Of a stretch of 64,000 nucleotides of DNA, positions 1-8,854 are shown in pieces. A program made the translations under genes and the position numbers. The notes beneath the pieces are model-generated. The model made no database searches and was not told where the DNA came from. It was given only the letters and a program-made list of their open reading frames with translations. Origin of the DNA: Mesorhizobium sp. B4-1-3 (GTDB lineage Bacteria; Pseudomonadota; Alphaproteobacteria; Rhizobiales; Rhizobiaceae); contig NZ_VFTG01000003.1 of NCBI RefSeq assembly GCF_006439355.1, positions 124,001-188,000 on the forward strand. The letters run 5' to 3'. Each line of letters opens with the position of its first letter. Position 1 is the stretch's first letter.

Positions 1-114
1 CTGTCGGGACCGGGCCGCATGATGTCTATCCGCCTGCTGGCGCCCGTACAAATCTCCGTGAGCGATGGCCGCAAGCAATATCCCACTATATAACAGCGTC
101 GCTGAGGTATTGAG

Positions 115-801
115 ATGTCAGGCGCCTACGATCTCGGAACCAACCTGGTCCGCCGTATCTATGAAAAGCGCATAGATACACCGGCCATTCTTGATGCCGG
201 CACGCATTTTCCGAATGCCGCGAAGTTCACCGCCGCCTGGCAAGACATCCGCGACGAGGCCTTGGCGGCGAAGCTGAACAACGCGCCGCGCTTCCACGAC
301 ATCATGCCGGAGCAGGCCGATATCTCGGCCAATGACGGTCTCGACTGGCGCATGTTGGTGCTCAAGGCCTACGACATGACGGTCCCGGAGAACCTGGCAA
401 GGATGCCGGTGCTGACCCGGCTGCTTTCGGAGTGCCCGGAGGTCAAATCGGCGGCCGTCTCGTTCCTCGCCCCGCGCAAGCACATCCCGCCGCACCGGGG
501 ACCTTTTCGCGGCATCATGCGGTTCCATCTCGGCCTGGTCATCCCAAAACAGGCGGATGGCCGCCCGGCAACGATCATGATGATCAATCACGAGGAAAGG
601 CGCATCGCCGACGGCGAGTGCATGCTCTGGGACGACACGTTCGAACATGAAGTCATGAACAACTCGGATCAGCCTCGCGTCGCTCTCCTGCTCGACGTAT
701 GGCGCCCGCAAATGCCGCTCGACATGGAAATCCTGTCGCGTGTGATCGTGCGCGGCGTGCAGGTGGGGATGCGCTATCGCGGCGTGTCGTTCGGTGGCTG
801 A
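115..801 (+). CDS. Aspartyl/asparaginyl beta-hydroxylase family protein
   Basis: This 228-residue protein belongs to the AspH/LpxO-like Fe(II)/2-oxoglutarate dioxygenases, which hydroxylate Asp/Asn side chains or lipid A acyl chains. The family core is visible as PPHRGPFRG (His127) and DDTFEHEV (His178), the two iron-ligand histidines, followed by an Arg in QPRVALLLDVWRP (about 188) that would bind 2-oxoglutarate. It is a single catalytic domain with no membrane anchor or TPR extension. The ATG at 115 is preceded by GAGGTATTGAG. The downstream gene is on the opposite strand, so it appears monocistronic. Family assignment is firm. The substrate cannot be told from sequence. Confidence 0.85.
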   Translation: MSGAYDLGTNLVRRIYEKRIDTPAILDAGTHFPNAAKFTAAWQDIRDEALAAKLNNAPRFHDIMPEQADISANDGLDWRMLVLKAYDMTVPENLARMPVLTRLLSECPEVKSAAVSFLAPRKHIPPHRGPFRGIMRFHLGLVIPKQADGRPATIMMINHEERRIADGECMLWDDTFEHEVMNNSDQPRVALLLDVWRPQMPLDMEILSRVIVRGVQVGMRYRGVSFGG

Positions 802-817
802 AAGCTGCGTTGTGGGC

Positions 818-1123
818 CTAAGCCCGCGCGTCGCGATATGCTCCTGCCCTGCTGCCAAGCTTGCCGGGGAACATCGCATCCTTCGCCAGCAATCCGCTGA
901 CACGACAGAAGGCCGCGAAGGCGCGGCAGGCTTCCTCGGCGCTGGCCACATCGACCGTCGCGCCGAAGCAGGCGTTGAACGCGGCTTCGTAGACCTTGCC
1001 CTGGCGGCGCTTCGGCCAGTCCTGCAGGAAATCGAGCGCCTGCTCGACGCTGTAGATTTCCTCGACCGGCAGGCCGGGCGCGGGCGTGATGCGCACCGGC
1101 ACCTCGAATTGCAGTCTGTCCAT
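818..1123 (-). CDS. DUF982 domain protein
   Basis: A small protein of 101 residues starting MDRLQFEVPVRI. The ATG at 1123 has a GGGAGACAGGGA ribosome site just upstream, so I prefer it to in-frame starts further out. The body (a basic segment EQALDFLQDWPKRRQG, then ACRAFAAFCRVSGLL) matches DUF982, a family common in rhizobia with no settled function. It converges with the hydroxylase gene at 801 and diverges from the ABC ATPase at 1340. Confidence 0.7.
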   Translation of the reverse strand: MDRLQFEVPVRITPAPGLPVEEIYSVEQALDFLQDWPKRRQGKVYEAAFNACFGATVDVASAEEACRAFAAFCRVSGLLAKDAMFPGKLGSRAGAYRDARA

Positions 1124-1339
1124 TCCCTGTCTCCCGAACTGGCGTAGCTCCAGCAACGCCGCTCGTTTTGAAAAGTTGCTTTTGGCGGCCTTCTGACTCG
1201 CAAATGTGACCTCAGTGCGATGAAACAATGGGTTCGCGGGCGCGGCGGATCGGCGTCGGTCTGCATCGATGCCGGCCGCATTGCCAATGCCGGATTTCCA
1301 CCGTATTGCCGGCCATCACAGCTGCCATGGACGAAAAAT

Positions 1340-2383
1340 ATGAGCGAGATCCGGGTCGAGTCCCTTGTCAAGCGCTATGGCGACACCACCGCACTGGACG
1401 GAGTTTCGCTGGCTTTTCCGGAGGGATCGTTCACGGCGCTGCTCGGCCCTTCCGGCTGCGGCAAGACGACGATGCTGCGGTTGATCGCGGGCTTCGAGGC
1501 GCCGAGCGAAGGCTTCGTGTTCCTCGGCGACGCGCTTATCGCCGACCCGAAGCGGCAGGTGCCGCCGGAGGCGCGCAATATCGGCGTCGTTTTCCAATCC
1601 TATGCGCTCTGGCCACATATGGATGTCGCGGAAAACGTCGCTTATCCGCTGAAAGCGAGGCACGTGCCTTCCGCCGGCATCCCCGCTCGCGTCGCGCAGG
1701 TGCTCGATATCGTCGGGCTCGGCGGCTACGCCAGGCGTCGCATCGACGAATTGTCGGGCGGCCAGAGGCAGCGCGTGGCGCTAGCCCGCTGTCTCGTTGC
1801 CGAAACCGGCATCATCCTGTTCGACGAGCCGCTCGCCAATCTCGACATGCATCTGCGCGCCTCGATGGTCGACGCCTTCCGCGATGTCCATCGCCGCACC
1901 GGCGCGACCATCGTCTATGTCACGCATGATCAGGCCGAGGCGCTGGCGCTGGCGGATCGCGTCGCCGTGATGAGCAAAGGCAGAGTGCTGCAGGCCGCAC
2001 CCCCGCAAGAGATCTATCGTTCTCCCGCCGACGTCGCTGTTGCTGGTTTCGTCGGGCGCGGCAGCCTCATCTCGGGCAACGCCGTCGGCCATTCGGATCG
2101 GACCTCGATCATCGATGTCGCCGGCCACCGGCTTGCGGCGCGCAGCCACGACAAGCCGGCCGGTCCGGTCAAGATCCTGCTGCGGCCTGAAGCCCTGCGC
2201 ATCGCGGCCGAGGGCCTGCCGGCCACTGTCCTGGACAGCGTCTATCGCGGCCCCGTGCACGAAGTGCGGCTGGCGCTCGCCGGGCCCGGACAACAACTGC
2301 TGGTCGACAGCACCGAGGCGCTGGCGGCGGGGCAGCACGTGCATGTCGCGGTGTCCGATGCCTGGGTGGTGCCGGGCGCCTAA
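1340..2383 (+). CDS. ABC transporter ATP-binding protein, ferric/polyamine importer type
   Basis: The nucleotide-binding subunit (347 residues) of an FbpABC/PotABCD-type importer. It has Walker A GPSGCGKTT (36-44), Q-loop Gln86, signature LSGGQ (138-142), Walker B ILFDEP (159-164) and H-loop His196. A TOBE-like regulatory tail follows from about residue 240. The start is the ATG at 1340 (MSEIRVESLVKRYG), which places the fold correctly. In-frame sequence upstream is low-complexity and unlikely to be coding. The partner permease and binding protein lie on the opposite strand immediately downstream and converge on this gene, so the ATPase must be transcribed separately from them. The substrate could be Fe(III), a polyamine or 2-aminoethylphosphonate. 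Confidence 0.88.
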   Translation: MSEIRVESLVKRYGDTTALDGVSLAFPEGSFTALLGPSGCGKTTMLRLIAGFEAPSEGFVFLGDALIADPKRQVPPEARNIGVVFQSYALWPHMDVAENVAYPLKARHVPSAGIPARVAQVLDIVGLGGYARRRIDELSGGQRQRVALARCLVAETGIILFDEPLANLDMHLRASMVDAFRDVHRRTGATIVYVTHDQAEALALADRVAVMSKGRVLQAAPPQEIYRSPADVAVAGFVGRGSLISGNAVGHSDRTSIIDVAGHRLAARSHDKPAGPVKILLRPEALRIAAEGLPATVLDSVYRGPVHEVRLALAGPGQQLLVDSTEALAAGQHVHVAVSDAWVVPGA

Positions 2384-2432
2384 GAGCATTCCAGCAAAAG
2401 TGCGTAGCGGTTTTCCGTCCGGAATTGCGGAA
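2384..2432. repeat. Rhizobial interspersed palindromic repeat, degenerate copy
   Basis: Between the convergent ATPase and permease genes lies AGAGCATTCC, then AAAAGTGCGTAGCGGTTTTCC, then GGAATTGC. The outer arms pair imperfectly. The AAAAGTG-N4-GCGGTTTT core is shared with copies at 8699, 17655 and 29839. It resembles the mosaic palindromic elements of rhizobia and may act as a bidirectional transcript-end hairpin here. Confidence 0.6.
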
Positions 2433-2440
2433 AACAAAGG

Positions 2441-4183
2441 TCATCGCCAGGGCAGCACCCCTGCCGGCAAGCGGCGCCCGAGCCGATCGAGTACCAGAAG
2501 CAGCAGGATCACGACGGCGATCGTCGATACCGCGATTGCCGCCGCCTGCGTGCCGAGCCCCGCCTCTTCCAGGCTGAACAGCACGACGCCGAGCGTCTCC
2601 TTGCCGCTCGACCACAGCAGCGCCGAGACGGTCAACTCGTTGAAGGCGCTCATGAACACCAGCAGCCCGCCCGCCACGGCGGCGGGGGCCGCAAGCGGCG
2701 CGGTGATCGTCACGAGCCGCCGGAACGGACCGGCGCCGGACACCGCCGCGGCCTCGTCCAGATCGCGTGGAATCTGCCCGACGGCCGTCGCCACCGGCTT
2801 CATCGCCAGCGTCAGGAAGCGCATCGCGTAGGCGATCAGGATGATCGAGGCTGTCGCATAGAGGCTGCCGATCAGCGGCAGCGGCCGCAGGAAAAGCAGA
2901 ATGCAGGCGATGGCCAGCACCACGCCGGGGATCGTGTAAGGCAGGTCGACGATGCCGCCGAGCACGCGCCGCCAGCTTTTGTCGAAGCGCTCGAGCGTTG
3001 CTGCCATCGGGATGACGCCCAGGGCAAGCATCAGCGCCGCGCCCCCGGCAAAGAGCAGTGAATTGCGGAAGGCGCGCACGGTGGACGCTTGCCGGACCAG
3101 CACTTCCGCGTAATTGGCAATCGTAGCCGTGCGAGGACCGAGCGGCACACCGAAGGACGGCACCAGCGACGTCGCCAGCAGCGCGCAGGCCGGAAGGATC
3201 AGGATCAGGCCGACGACCAGCCAACCGGCGCAAGCGAGGGGCAGCCGGAAGCGCCCGAGTTCGAACCGTGCCGGCGTGCCGGCAACGATGCGATGCCCGG
3301 CGCCGCGCAACGCCAGCGATTGGAACACCATGCCGACCAGCGCCAGGGCGCCGACCAGCACCGACAGCGCCGCAATCTGCGGCAAGACGCTCGGCCCGAA
3401 GCTCGACAGGTCCTGGTAGATCAAGGTCGGCAGGGTGAGATAATTGACCGGCATGCCGAGCAGCGCGGGTATGCCGAAATTCCCGACCCCTGAGACGAAG
3501 GCAAGCGCGGTGGCAGCCACCACATAGGGCCGCACGACCGGCAACACGATGGTCCGCAGCACGCCGAGCGGCCGCGCGCCGCAGGATCGCGCCGCCTCGA
3601 CCACATCGCGCGGCACGCGCGACAGCCCAGCCCGCATGGTGATGAAGACGATCGGCGCATGCTGGACGCCATAGAGAAGGATGATGCCGCCACGGCCAAG
3701 CATCGGATTGCCGCTGCCAGGCGCAGGCGCCAGCCCGAGCATGCCGAGCAGCGTGCTCGACGGGCCGAAGAGATGCAGCCAGGCGAGTGCCGTCACCTGG
3801 GGCGCGATCATCAACGGCAGAAGCAGGAGGAAACCGAGGATCTTTCGTCCCGGCAGATCGGTCATCGTCACCGCGACGGCGAACGGAATGCCGAGGCAAA
3901 GCGCCAGCAGCGCGCCGAAGAAAGCCGTGTCCAGCGTGTGCCACGTCGCTCTGAGCGCGGCAGGGCTGGCAAGCCGCCCGGCGAAGGCGGCGAAATCGAC
4001 TTCTCCCCCTGGCGCGATCGCCGCCAGCACGAGGCGCGCCATTGGCAGCAGGCTGAGCACCGCGATGACCGAGAGCACGGCCAGCGCCGACAGACGCTGA
4101 CCGGATATCGGGGTCGACGGGGCGAAGCCACCTGACGGTAACGCCGGGCTCGCCCCGTCGACGCGATGTTCCGCGGAGGCCAA
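2441..4183 (-). CDS. Fused ABC transporter permease, FbpB type
   Basis: A 580-residue inner-membrane protein made of two fused permease halves, as in FbpB/SfuB. Each half carries an EAA-type coupling loop: EAARSCGARPLGVLRT near residues 195-210 and DEAAAVSGAGPFRRL near 474-488. About twelve hydrophobic segments are distributed across the protein. The reading frame opens with TTG at 4183, preceded by GGAAGG. No ATG exists before the first membrane segment, so TTG is the likely start. It lies 18 bases downstream of the solute-binding protein gene, which indicates one operon. It pairs with the convergent ATPase at 1340. Confidence 0.85.
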   Translation of the reverse strand: MASAEHRVDGASPALPSGGFAPSTPISGQRLSALAVLSVIAVLSLLPMARLVLAAIAPGGEVDFAAFAGRLASPAALRATWHTLDTAFFGALLALCLGIPFAVAVTMTDLPGRKILGFLLLLPLMIAPQVTALAWLHLFGPSSTLLGMLGLAPAPGSGNPMLGRGGIILLYGVQHAPIVFITMRAGLSRVPRDVVEAARSCGARPLGVLRTIVLPVVRPYVVAATALAFVSGVGNFGIPALLGMPVNYLTLPTLIYQDLSSFGPSVLPQIAALSVLVGALALVGMVFQSLALRGAGHRIVAGTPARFELGRFRLPLACAGWLVVGLILILPACALLATSLVPSFGVPLGPRTATIANYAEVLVRQASTVRAFRNSLLFAGGAALMLALGVIPMAATLERFDKSWRRVLGGIVDLPYTIPGVVLAIACILLFLRPLPLIGSLYATASIILIAYAMRFLTLAMKPVATAVGQIPRDLDEAAAVSGAGPFRRLVTITAPLAAPAAVAGGLLVFMSAFNELTVSALLWSSGKETLGVVLFSLEEAGLGTQAAAIAVSTIAVVILLLLVLDRLGRRLPAGVLPWR

Positions 4184-4201
4184 ACTTGCCTTCCGGGCCG
4201 C

Positions 4202-5176
4202 TTACTGGCTCATCACCGCGCTGAACTTTTCCTTGTTCTGCGCATCGTTGGCGAGCGCGGCCGCCGCATCATAGTCCAGCACCTTGATCGAGGCGCGGTC
4301 CGGATAACCGGCCGGCAGCGCGACATCGGCGCGCGCCGGGATGTAGCCCATCTTGGCCGCCACTTCCTGCCCATCCTTCGACAAGAGGAAATCGACGAAG
4401 GCCTTGGCGGCGTCCTTGTTCTTGGCGGTGGAGAGGATGGCGACCGGCTCGGTGACGGCTGACACGCCTTCCTTCGGGAACACGAACTCGACAGGCGCGC
4501 CCTTGGCCTTCTCGCGGATCGGCATGTAGTCGACGATCATGCCGAACAGCTTGTCGCCGCCGCTGACGGCCTTGAGCACGTCGCCGTTGCCGCCGCTGGC
4601 CTGGGCGCCGTTCTTGGCGAGCGCGCCGTAGTAGTCCCAGCCCTCCGGCAGGTTGCCGGTCAGCGTCACCGTATGGATCATCGCCGCGCCCGAGGTCAGC
4701 GGGCTCGGCATCGCGATCAGGCCCTTGGCCTCGGGTTTCTTCAGGTCTTCCCAACTCGTCGGCACGAAAGGTGCCTTGGTGTTGTAGACGATGCCTGTGG
4801 TGATCAGCTTGGTCGAGAAATAGGTCTTGTCCTTGTCGTAGAGCGCGGCGTCGAGGCCGTTGACCTTGGCTTCCGGATAGGCGAGCAGCCGGCCTTCCTT
4901 CTTCAGGCCTTCCATGGTCACGACATCGGCGATCAGAAGCACGTCGGCCTGCGGCTGGCCTGCCTCGATCTCGGCACGCAGCTTCGCCAGGATCTTCGGC
5001 GTGCCGTCGCGCACCCAGTCGACCTTGATGCCCGGGTTCTTGGCCATGAAGGCGTCGACCGTCTGCTGGGCGTCGGTGTTCGGCTGGCTGGTATAGAGCA
5101 CCAGCGTGCCGTCGGCGGCGGTGGCACCGGCCACGGTGGATGCCAGCAAGAGGGCGGCGAGAACGATCTGGCGCAT
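4202..5176 (-). CDS. ABC transporter substrate-binding protein, FbpA/AfuA-like
   Basis: A 324-residue periplasmic binding protein. An N-terminal signal peptide (residues 1 to about 20, ending ATA) is followed by the class II fold, with LVLYTSQPNTDAQ at the N-lobe and GIVYNTKAPFVPTSWEDL and MPSPLTSG in the hinge region. This pattern is typical of the ferric-ion/aminoethylphosphonate cluster of extracellular solute-binding proteins. I see no certain dityrosine iron site, so the ligand is open. The ATG at 5176 is chosen because it begins the signal peptide. It is the first gene of the operon with the fused permease. The 145-base gap upstream holds no recognisable riboswitch. Confidence 0.85.
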   Translation of the reverse strand: MRQIVLAALLLASTVAGATAADGTLVLYTSQPNTDAQQTVDAFMAKNPGIKVDWVRDGTPKILAKLRAEIEAGQPQADVLLIADVVTMEGLKKEGRLLAYPEAKVNGLDAALYDKDKTYFSTKLITTGIVYNTKAPFVPTSWEDLKKPEAKGLIAMPSPLTSGAAMIHTVTLTGNLPEGWDYYGALAKNGAQASGGNGDVLKAVSGGDKLFGMIVDYMPIREKAKGAPVEFVFPKEGVSAVTEPVAILSTAKNKDAAKAFVDFLLSKDGQEVAAKMGYIPARADVALPAGYPDRASIKVLDYDAAAALANDAQNKEKFSAVMSQ

Positions 5177-5321
5177 GAAAATACCTGTCTTGATCACAGC
5201 TGAGGAAACTCCGGCGAGCGCCGGGGCTGGAAATCTGAGTAAGGCCGCAGGATAACCATTATGTGACAGGGCGACGCAACCCACGCCGTCCTGCCCTTGC
5301 TCCTGTTCCATATCGCCGACG

Positions 5322-5558
5322 CTACTGGTTGGCCGGGTCAGTCTCGGCGTCATAGGCCGTGCGGATAACCACCATCAGCAGATAGGCGGACGGCAGCGCG
5401 AAGATGGCGGCGAGCACGATCGCCGCCATTCCCTCCATGCGAAGGGCGGCGGCAACGGCCCAGTAGACGGTGCCGATGCAGATTACCGCCTGTACCGCCA
5501 GGAAGGAGGCCGCGGCAGCCGCGCGGGTGAGTGTCTTGAACGTCTTGATGCGTTGCAT
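5322..5558 (-). CDS. Small two-helix membrane protein, unknown function
   Basis: A predicted 78-residue protein with two hydrophobic segments (about AAAASFLAVQAVICIGTVYW and IVLAAIFALPSAYLLMVV) and a short acidic tail ending DAETDPANQ. A GTG at 5582 would add eight residues. Neither start has a strong ribosome site, so the N-terminus is uncertain. I do not recognise a family. It sits alone between the importer operon and the next minus-strand unknown gene. Confidence 0.55.
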   Translation of the reverse strand: MQRIKTFKTLTRAAAAASFLAVQAVICIGTVYWAVAAALRMEGMAAIVLAAIFALPSAYLLMVVIRTAYDAETDPANQ

Positions 5559-5666
5559 TGAATGGAATCCGAATTGACGCACGCGACCGGCGGACGGCCA
5601 GCGGCCGTCGCCGGATCGCGACGCGAGGAAATGTCTTGATCTTAATGCCGCGTTGGCGGCCGAGCC

Positions 5667-6035
5667 TTATGCGGCGGGCGGCGCGCGGGGCTGGTTGGTG
5701 CGCGAAGGCGTCGCGGTTCCCGCCTCGGACGTAACGTCCATCTCGGCTGGCAACGCCTGTGCGATAACCAGAAGATCGCCGGCGGGCACAACCACGCCGG
5801 GAATGCCGCTGTGAAGCTTTATCGGCAACGGTCGCCCGACGCGGACTTCGACTGCCTGTGCCTTGCCGTTCGTCCTGAGCAGCGCGATCGTGTCGCCCTG
5901 GCGGGCGGCGCTGATGCTGGAACCGCCCTGGAGCATGGCCGCTGACGCTGAGAGTCCAGCTTGAGCAAAGCTCAGCAGCGCGAGCACCAGCAGCGCCATC
6001 AGGCCCGCGAAAGCGGTCCTGACCGGCAGCAGCAT
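5667..6035 (-). CDS. Hypothetical exported or membrane-anchored protein
   Basis: A 122-residue protein beginning MLLPVRTAFAGLMALLVLAL, a signal peptide or N-terminal anchor. A compact region follows (residues 35-100: GDTIALLRTNG, VRVGRPLPIKLHSG, GVVVPAGDLLVIAQALP), and the C-terminus is Pro/Ala/Thr-rich. I do not recognise the family. The ATG at 6035 is chosen because it starts the signal sequence. Upstream in-frame starts lack a ribosome site. It is transcribed divergently from map with a 198-base gap that must hold both promoters. Confidence 0.55.
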   Translation of the reverse strand: MLLPVRTAFAGLMALLVLALLSFAQAGLSASAAMLQGGSSISAARQGDTIALLRTNGKAQAVEVRVGRPLPIKLHSGIPGVVVPAGDLLVIAQALPAEMDVTSEAGTATPSRTNQPRAPPAA

Positions 6036-6233
6036 CGATCTTTCGCGTTCAGGCGCCGTCAAGGCTATCTCCGGATACCACAACCCGCCGTAACCCATGG
6101 ACTGGCCGAAGGAAAGCCGCAATGGAGGCCGCAATCGCACTTCGTCCTTGAACCTTGCGGCTTCCGGTGCCAAATCTGGAGCAGATTTCTCGCATTCGGC
6201 TCCGTTGGAGCCCACGCCGGCAAACGGACAATA

Positions 6234-7061
6234 ATGGTTACCTATCTCGACGCCTCCACCGCGCCCCTTCGAAACACCGGCCAGATCCGCCTGTACGGCG
6301 AGGAGGGCTTTGCCGGCATGCGCAAGGCCTGCGACCTCACCGCGCGCTGCCTCGACGAGCTCGTGCCGATGGTGAAACCCGGCGTGACGACGGAAGCGAT
6401 CGACCGCTTCGTCTTCGAGTTCGGCATGGACCATGGCGCGCTGCCGGCGACGCTCAATTATCGCGGCTACACAAAGTCCTCCTGCACTTCGATCAACCAC
6501 GTCGTCTGCCACGGTGTTCCCGACAACAAGCCGCTGAAGGAAGGCGACATCGTCAACATCGACGTCACCTATATCCTCGACGGCTGGCATGGTGATTCCT
6601 CCCGCATGTATCCGGTCGGCACGATCAAGCGCGCCGCCGAGCGACTGCTTGAGGTGACTTACGAGTGCCTGATGCGCGGCATCGCCGCGATCAAGCCCGG
6701 TGCCCGCACCGGTGCCATCGGCGCCGCGATCCAGACCTATGCCGAGGCCGAGCGCTGCTCGGTGGTGCGCGATTTTTGCGGCCACGGTGTCGGCCAGCTT
6801 TTTCACGACGCGCCGAACATCCTGCATTACGGCACCGTCAATGAAGGCGTCGAGATGCGGCCCGGCATGATCTTCACCGTCGAGCCGATGATCAATCTCG
6901 GCCGTCCGCATGTGAAGGTTCTGTCGGACGGCTGGACGGCGGTGACCCGCGACCGCTCGCTGTCGGCGCAGTACGAGCACACGATCGGCGTCACCGACAG
7001 CGGCTGCGAGATCTTCACGCTGTCGCCGAAAAAGCTCGACCGCCCTGGCCTGCCGTCCTAG
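6234..7061 (+). CDS. map: Type I methionine aminopeptidase
   Basis: Removes the initiator methionine from nascent proteins in the cytoplasm. The protein is 275 residues, normal for type I MetAP. The five metal ligands can be read directly: Asp110 and Asp121 (NIDVTYILDGWHGDSS), His184 (FCGHGVGQLFH), Glu217 (FTVEPMINLG) and Glu248 (QYEHT), with the conserved His93 in VCHGVP. The ATG at 6234 gives the family's usual N-terminus. The in-frame extension upstream is antisense to another gene and unlikely to be translated. radC follows after 33 bases, probably in the same operon. Confidence 0.95.
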   Translation: MVTYLDASTAPLRNTGQIRLYGEEGFAGMRKACDLTARCLDELVPMVKPGVTTEAIDRFVFEFGMDHGALPATLNYRGYTKSSCTSINHVVCHGVPDNKPLKEGDIVNIDVTYILDGWHGDSSRMYPVGTIKRAAERLLEVTYECLMRGIAAIKPGARTGAIGAAIQTYAEAERCSVVRDFCGHGVGQLFHDAPNILHYGTVNEGVEMRPGMIFTVEPMINLGRPHVKVLSDGWTAVTRDRSLSAQYEHTIGVTDSGCEIFTLSPKKLDRPGLPS

Positions 7062-7094
7062 AACTTCGACTAAGCCTGAGGGGAGCGGGCGAAT

Positions 7095-7856
7095 ATGGGC
7101 AAAGTCGAGGACGAGCGGGCGTTCTTTTCCGAAGGCTGGATCGAACCGCCCGAGACGGCGCTGAAAAAGGCCGCGGCAGCGGTAAAGCCCCACTATTACG
7201 GCCATCGCGACCGCCTGCGCGAACGTTTCGTCGCCGGCGGCCCGGACGCCCTGCCCGACTATGAGCTGCTCGAGCTGCTTCTGTTCCGGCTGATCCCGCG
7301 CGTCGACACCAAGCCGATCGCCAAGGCGCTGATAGCCCGGTTCGGCTCGCTGGCCGAGGTGCTCGGCGCGCCGGCATCCCTGCTCGAGGAAATCAAAGGC
7401 ATCGGTCCGACGGTCGCGACCGATCTCAAGGTCATCGCTGCGACGGCCCAGCGGATGGCGCGCGGCGAGGTGCGCGGCCGCGAAGTCCTGTCCAACTGGA
7501 CGCAACTGCTCGACTATTGCCGTTCGGCCATGGCTTTCGAGAACCGCGAGCAATTTCGCGTGTTGTTCCTCGACAAGAAAAACGGGCTGATCGCCGACGA
7601 GGTGCAGCAGACCGGCACGGTCGACCACACGCCGGTCTATCCGCGCGAGGTGGTGAAGCGCGCGCTCGAACTCTCCGCCAGCGCCGTCATCCTAGTGCAC
7701 AACCACCCTTCGGGCGATCCGACGCCATCGCGTGCGGACATCGAGATGACCAAGCAGATCATCGATACGGCCAAGCCGCTCGGCATTGCCGTGCACGACC
7801 ACATCATCATCGGCCGCAAGGGCAATGTCTCGATGAAGGGCCTGCTGCTGATCTGA
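7095..7856 (+). CDS. radC: RadC family JAMM-domain protein
   Basis: A 253-residue RadC (DUF2466) protein. It has an N-terminal helix-hairpin-helix-like segment ([13 protein letters not shown], about 100-112) and a C-terminal JAB1/MPN+ metalloprotease-like domain with the complete JAMM signature H202-x-H204-x7-S212-x2-D215 in [15 protein letters not shown]. The true biochemical role of RadC is unsettled despite the DNA-repair name. The ATG at 7095 has GGGGAGCGGGCG upstream. It is probably co-transcribed with map. Confidence 0.93.
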   Translation: MGKVEDERAFFSEGWIEPPETALKKAAAAVKPHYYGHRDRLRERFVAGGPDALPDYELLELLLFRLIPRVDTKPIAKALIARFGSLAEVLGAPASLLEEIKGIGPTVATDLKVIAATAQRMARGEVRGREVLSNWTQLLDYCRSAMAFENREQFRVLFLDKKNGLIADEVQQTGTVDHTPVYPREVVKRALELSASAVILVHNHPSGDPTPSRADIEMTKQIIDTAKPLGIAVHDHIIIGRKGNVSMKGLLLI

Positions 7857-7858
7857 AA

Positions 7859-8052
7859 ATGGCAAGAACCGACATGCGACAACACGGCAAGGAACCGTAG
7901 CCATTCGACAGGGCGCGCGCCGCCCTGCTGGTCATCGACGTGCAAAGCGACTTCGTCGACTAAGGCGCGGTGATGGAAGTGGCGATGGCCCGGCATCGCA
8001 TCCCGGCCATGCGGCAGGTGATCGACCTGTGCCGCGCAGATGGCGTCAGGGC
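7859..8052 (+). pseudogene. Isochorismatase-family hydrolase remnant
   Basis: Reading in one frame from the ATG at 7859, residues AALLVIDVQSDFVD, then a TAA stop at about 7961, then GAVMEVAMARHRIPAMRQVIDLCRADG. This reads clearly as the N-terminal strand and first helices of the isochorismatase/cysteine hydrolase fold, including the Asp of the VIDVQ motif. A second in-frame TAG lies at 7898. The rest of the gene, including the catalytic Lys and Cys, is absent. The similarity ends where the minus-strand gene at 8046 begins, suggesting that a deletion or insertion removed the 3' part. It is a small decayed fragment unlikely to make protein. Confidence 0.7.
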
Positions 8053-8558
8053 GGATCGGTTTTGCAGCTCGCAGCGATCTGGCCGATCGCCTCGGAGAGA
8101 CCGGCGAGCTCGAAATCGGCCTCGCCACGCCCAGAGAGCAGGCCAAAGCGCCACGACAGTGTCAGCCGGTTCGCCGAAGCCAGACGCCTGATGCCGTCGT
8201 CTCCTTCCCTGAACAGTCTTCTGCCGCGCGGGCCGACTGACCAGCTTTCATCGGTTTTGCCGCCGCCATCGACGATGATGGAGATGGTGATCTTGCGGCT
8301 GGCGGAGACGGCATCGTTGAGCTGAAGCCATTCGCTCCACCGCGGTTCGCCGTCGGGCCGGCAAGCCAAGGTGAGCACCGGGCTGTAGCCCAGCGCCCCG
8401 CCGCCGGTGATCAGCTTGTTGCTGGCATGCAGCGATGCCGTAATCTGGCCGTCGTCGCCGGCGCCGACGCTCCAATTGCCGAGGCCCGGCTCGGCCAGCG
8501 CGACGCCGGTAGCTGCGGCAAACAAGAGCGCCGCGGCGGCGACCACGTCTCTCATCAT
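8046..8558 (-). CDS. Hypothetical exported protein
   Basis: A 170-residue protein with a signal peptide (MMRDVVAAAALLFAAATGVALA, cleavage after about residue 22). The mature region is beta-rich (LGNWSVGAGDDGQITASL, SPVLTLACRPDGEPRWSEWL, ITISIIVDGGGKTDESWSV) and contains two Cys. I do not recognise a named family. Two adjacent ATGs (8558, 8555) lie just after GAGGCTGGGG, and I take the first. A TTG further upstream would disturb the signal peptide. Its 3' end touches the isochorismatase remnant. Confidence 0.6.
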   Translation of the reverse strand: MMRDVVAAAALLFAAATGVALAEPGLGNWSVGAGDDGQITASLHASNKLITGGGALGYSPVLTLACRPDGEPRWSEWLQLNDAVSASRKITISIIVDGGGKTDESWSVGPRGRRLFREGDDGIRRLASANRLTLSWRFGLLSGRGEADFELAGLSEAIGQIAASCKTDPP

Positions 8559-8698
8559 CAACCCCAGCCTCACCAATGTCTCCAAATACCCGCGAATGCG
8601 ATGAGACGCAGATAATGTTCAACGGTTGGTATCGCCAGCGGCGGGCCATCAAGACAAGTTGCCTGTGTTGCCGGGCCGCCACAATGAAGCAACTCCTA

Positions 8699-8802
8699 AT
8701 GCAATGTCGCCCCAAAGTGTGCAGCGGTTCTGGGACAACGACATGCATCAAAACAAAGACCTAAAGCGGTCGCCCGAATCCGGTTCAGTGTGACGCGCCT
8801 TA
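8699..8802. repeat. Rhizobial mosaic palindromic repeat, two-unit copy
   Basis: Unit one spans 8699-8748: ATGCAATGTCG pairs with CGACATGCAT around the core CCAAAGTGTGCAGCGGTTCTGG. A linker CAAAACAAAGACC follows, then unit two (about 8762-8802), AAAGCGGTCG...CGCGCCTTA, a weaker palindrome. The same core recurs at 2384, 17655 and 29839. This composite structure is typical of repeats scattered through Mesorhizobium-type intergenic regions. Confidence 0.7.
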
Positions 8803-8805
8803 ATG

Positions 8806-8831
8806 AAAAAGGCCGCCCGGGGCGGCCTTTT
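8806..8831 (-). terminator. Rho-independent terminator of tig
   Basis: AAAAGGCCGCC and GGCGGCCTTTT form a perfect 11-bp stem with a CGG loop. Read on the minus strand it ends in a run of T, 24 bases after the tig stop codon. Confidence 0.85.
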
Positions 8832-8854
8832 CTTAATCGCGGTATTGAAGCCTG

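Noticed and set aside
5177-5321. Riboswitch upstream of the ABC binding-protein gene
   Set aside because: Looked for TPP-type conserved elements and found none; only an ordinary leader.
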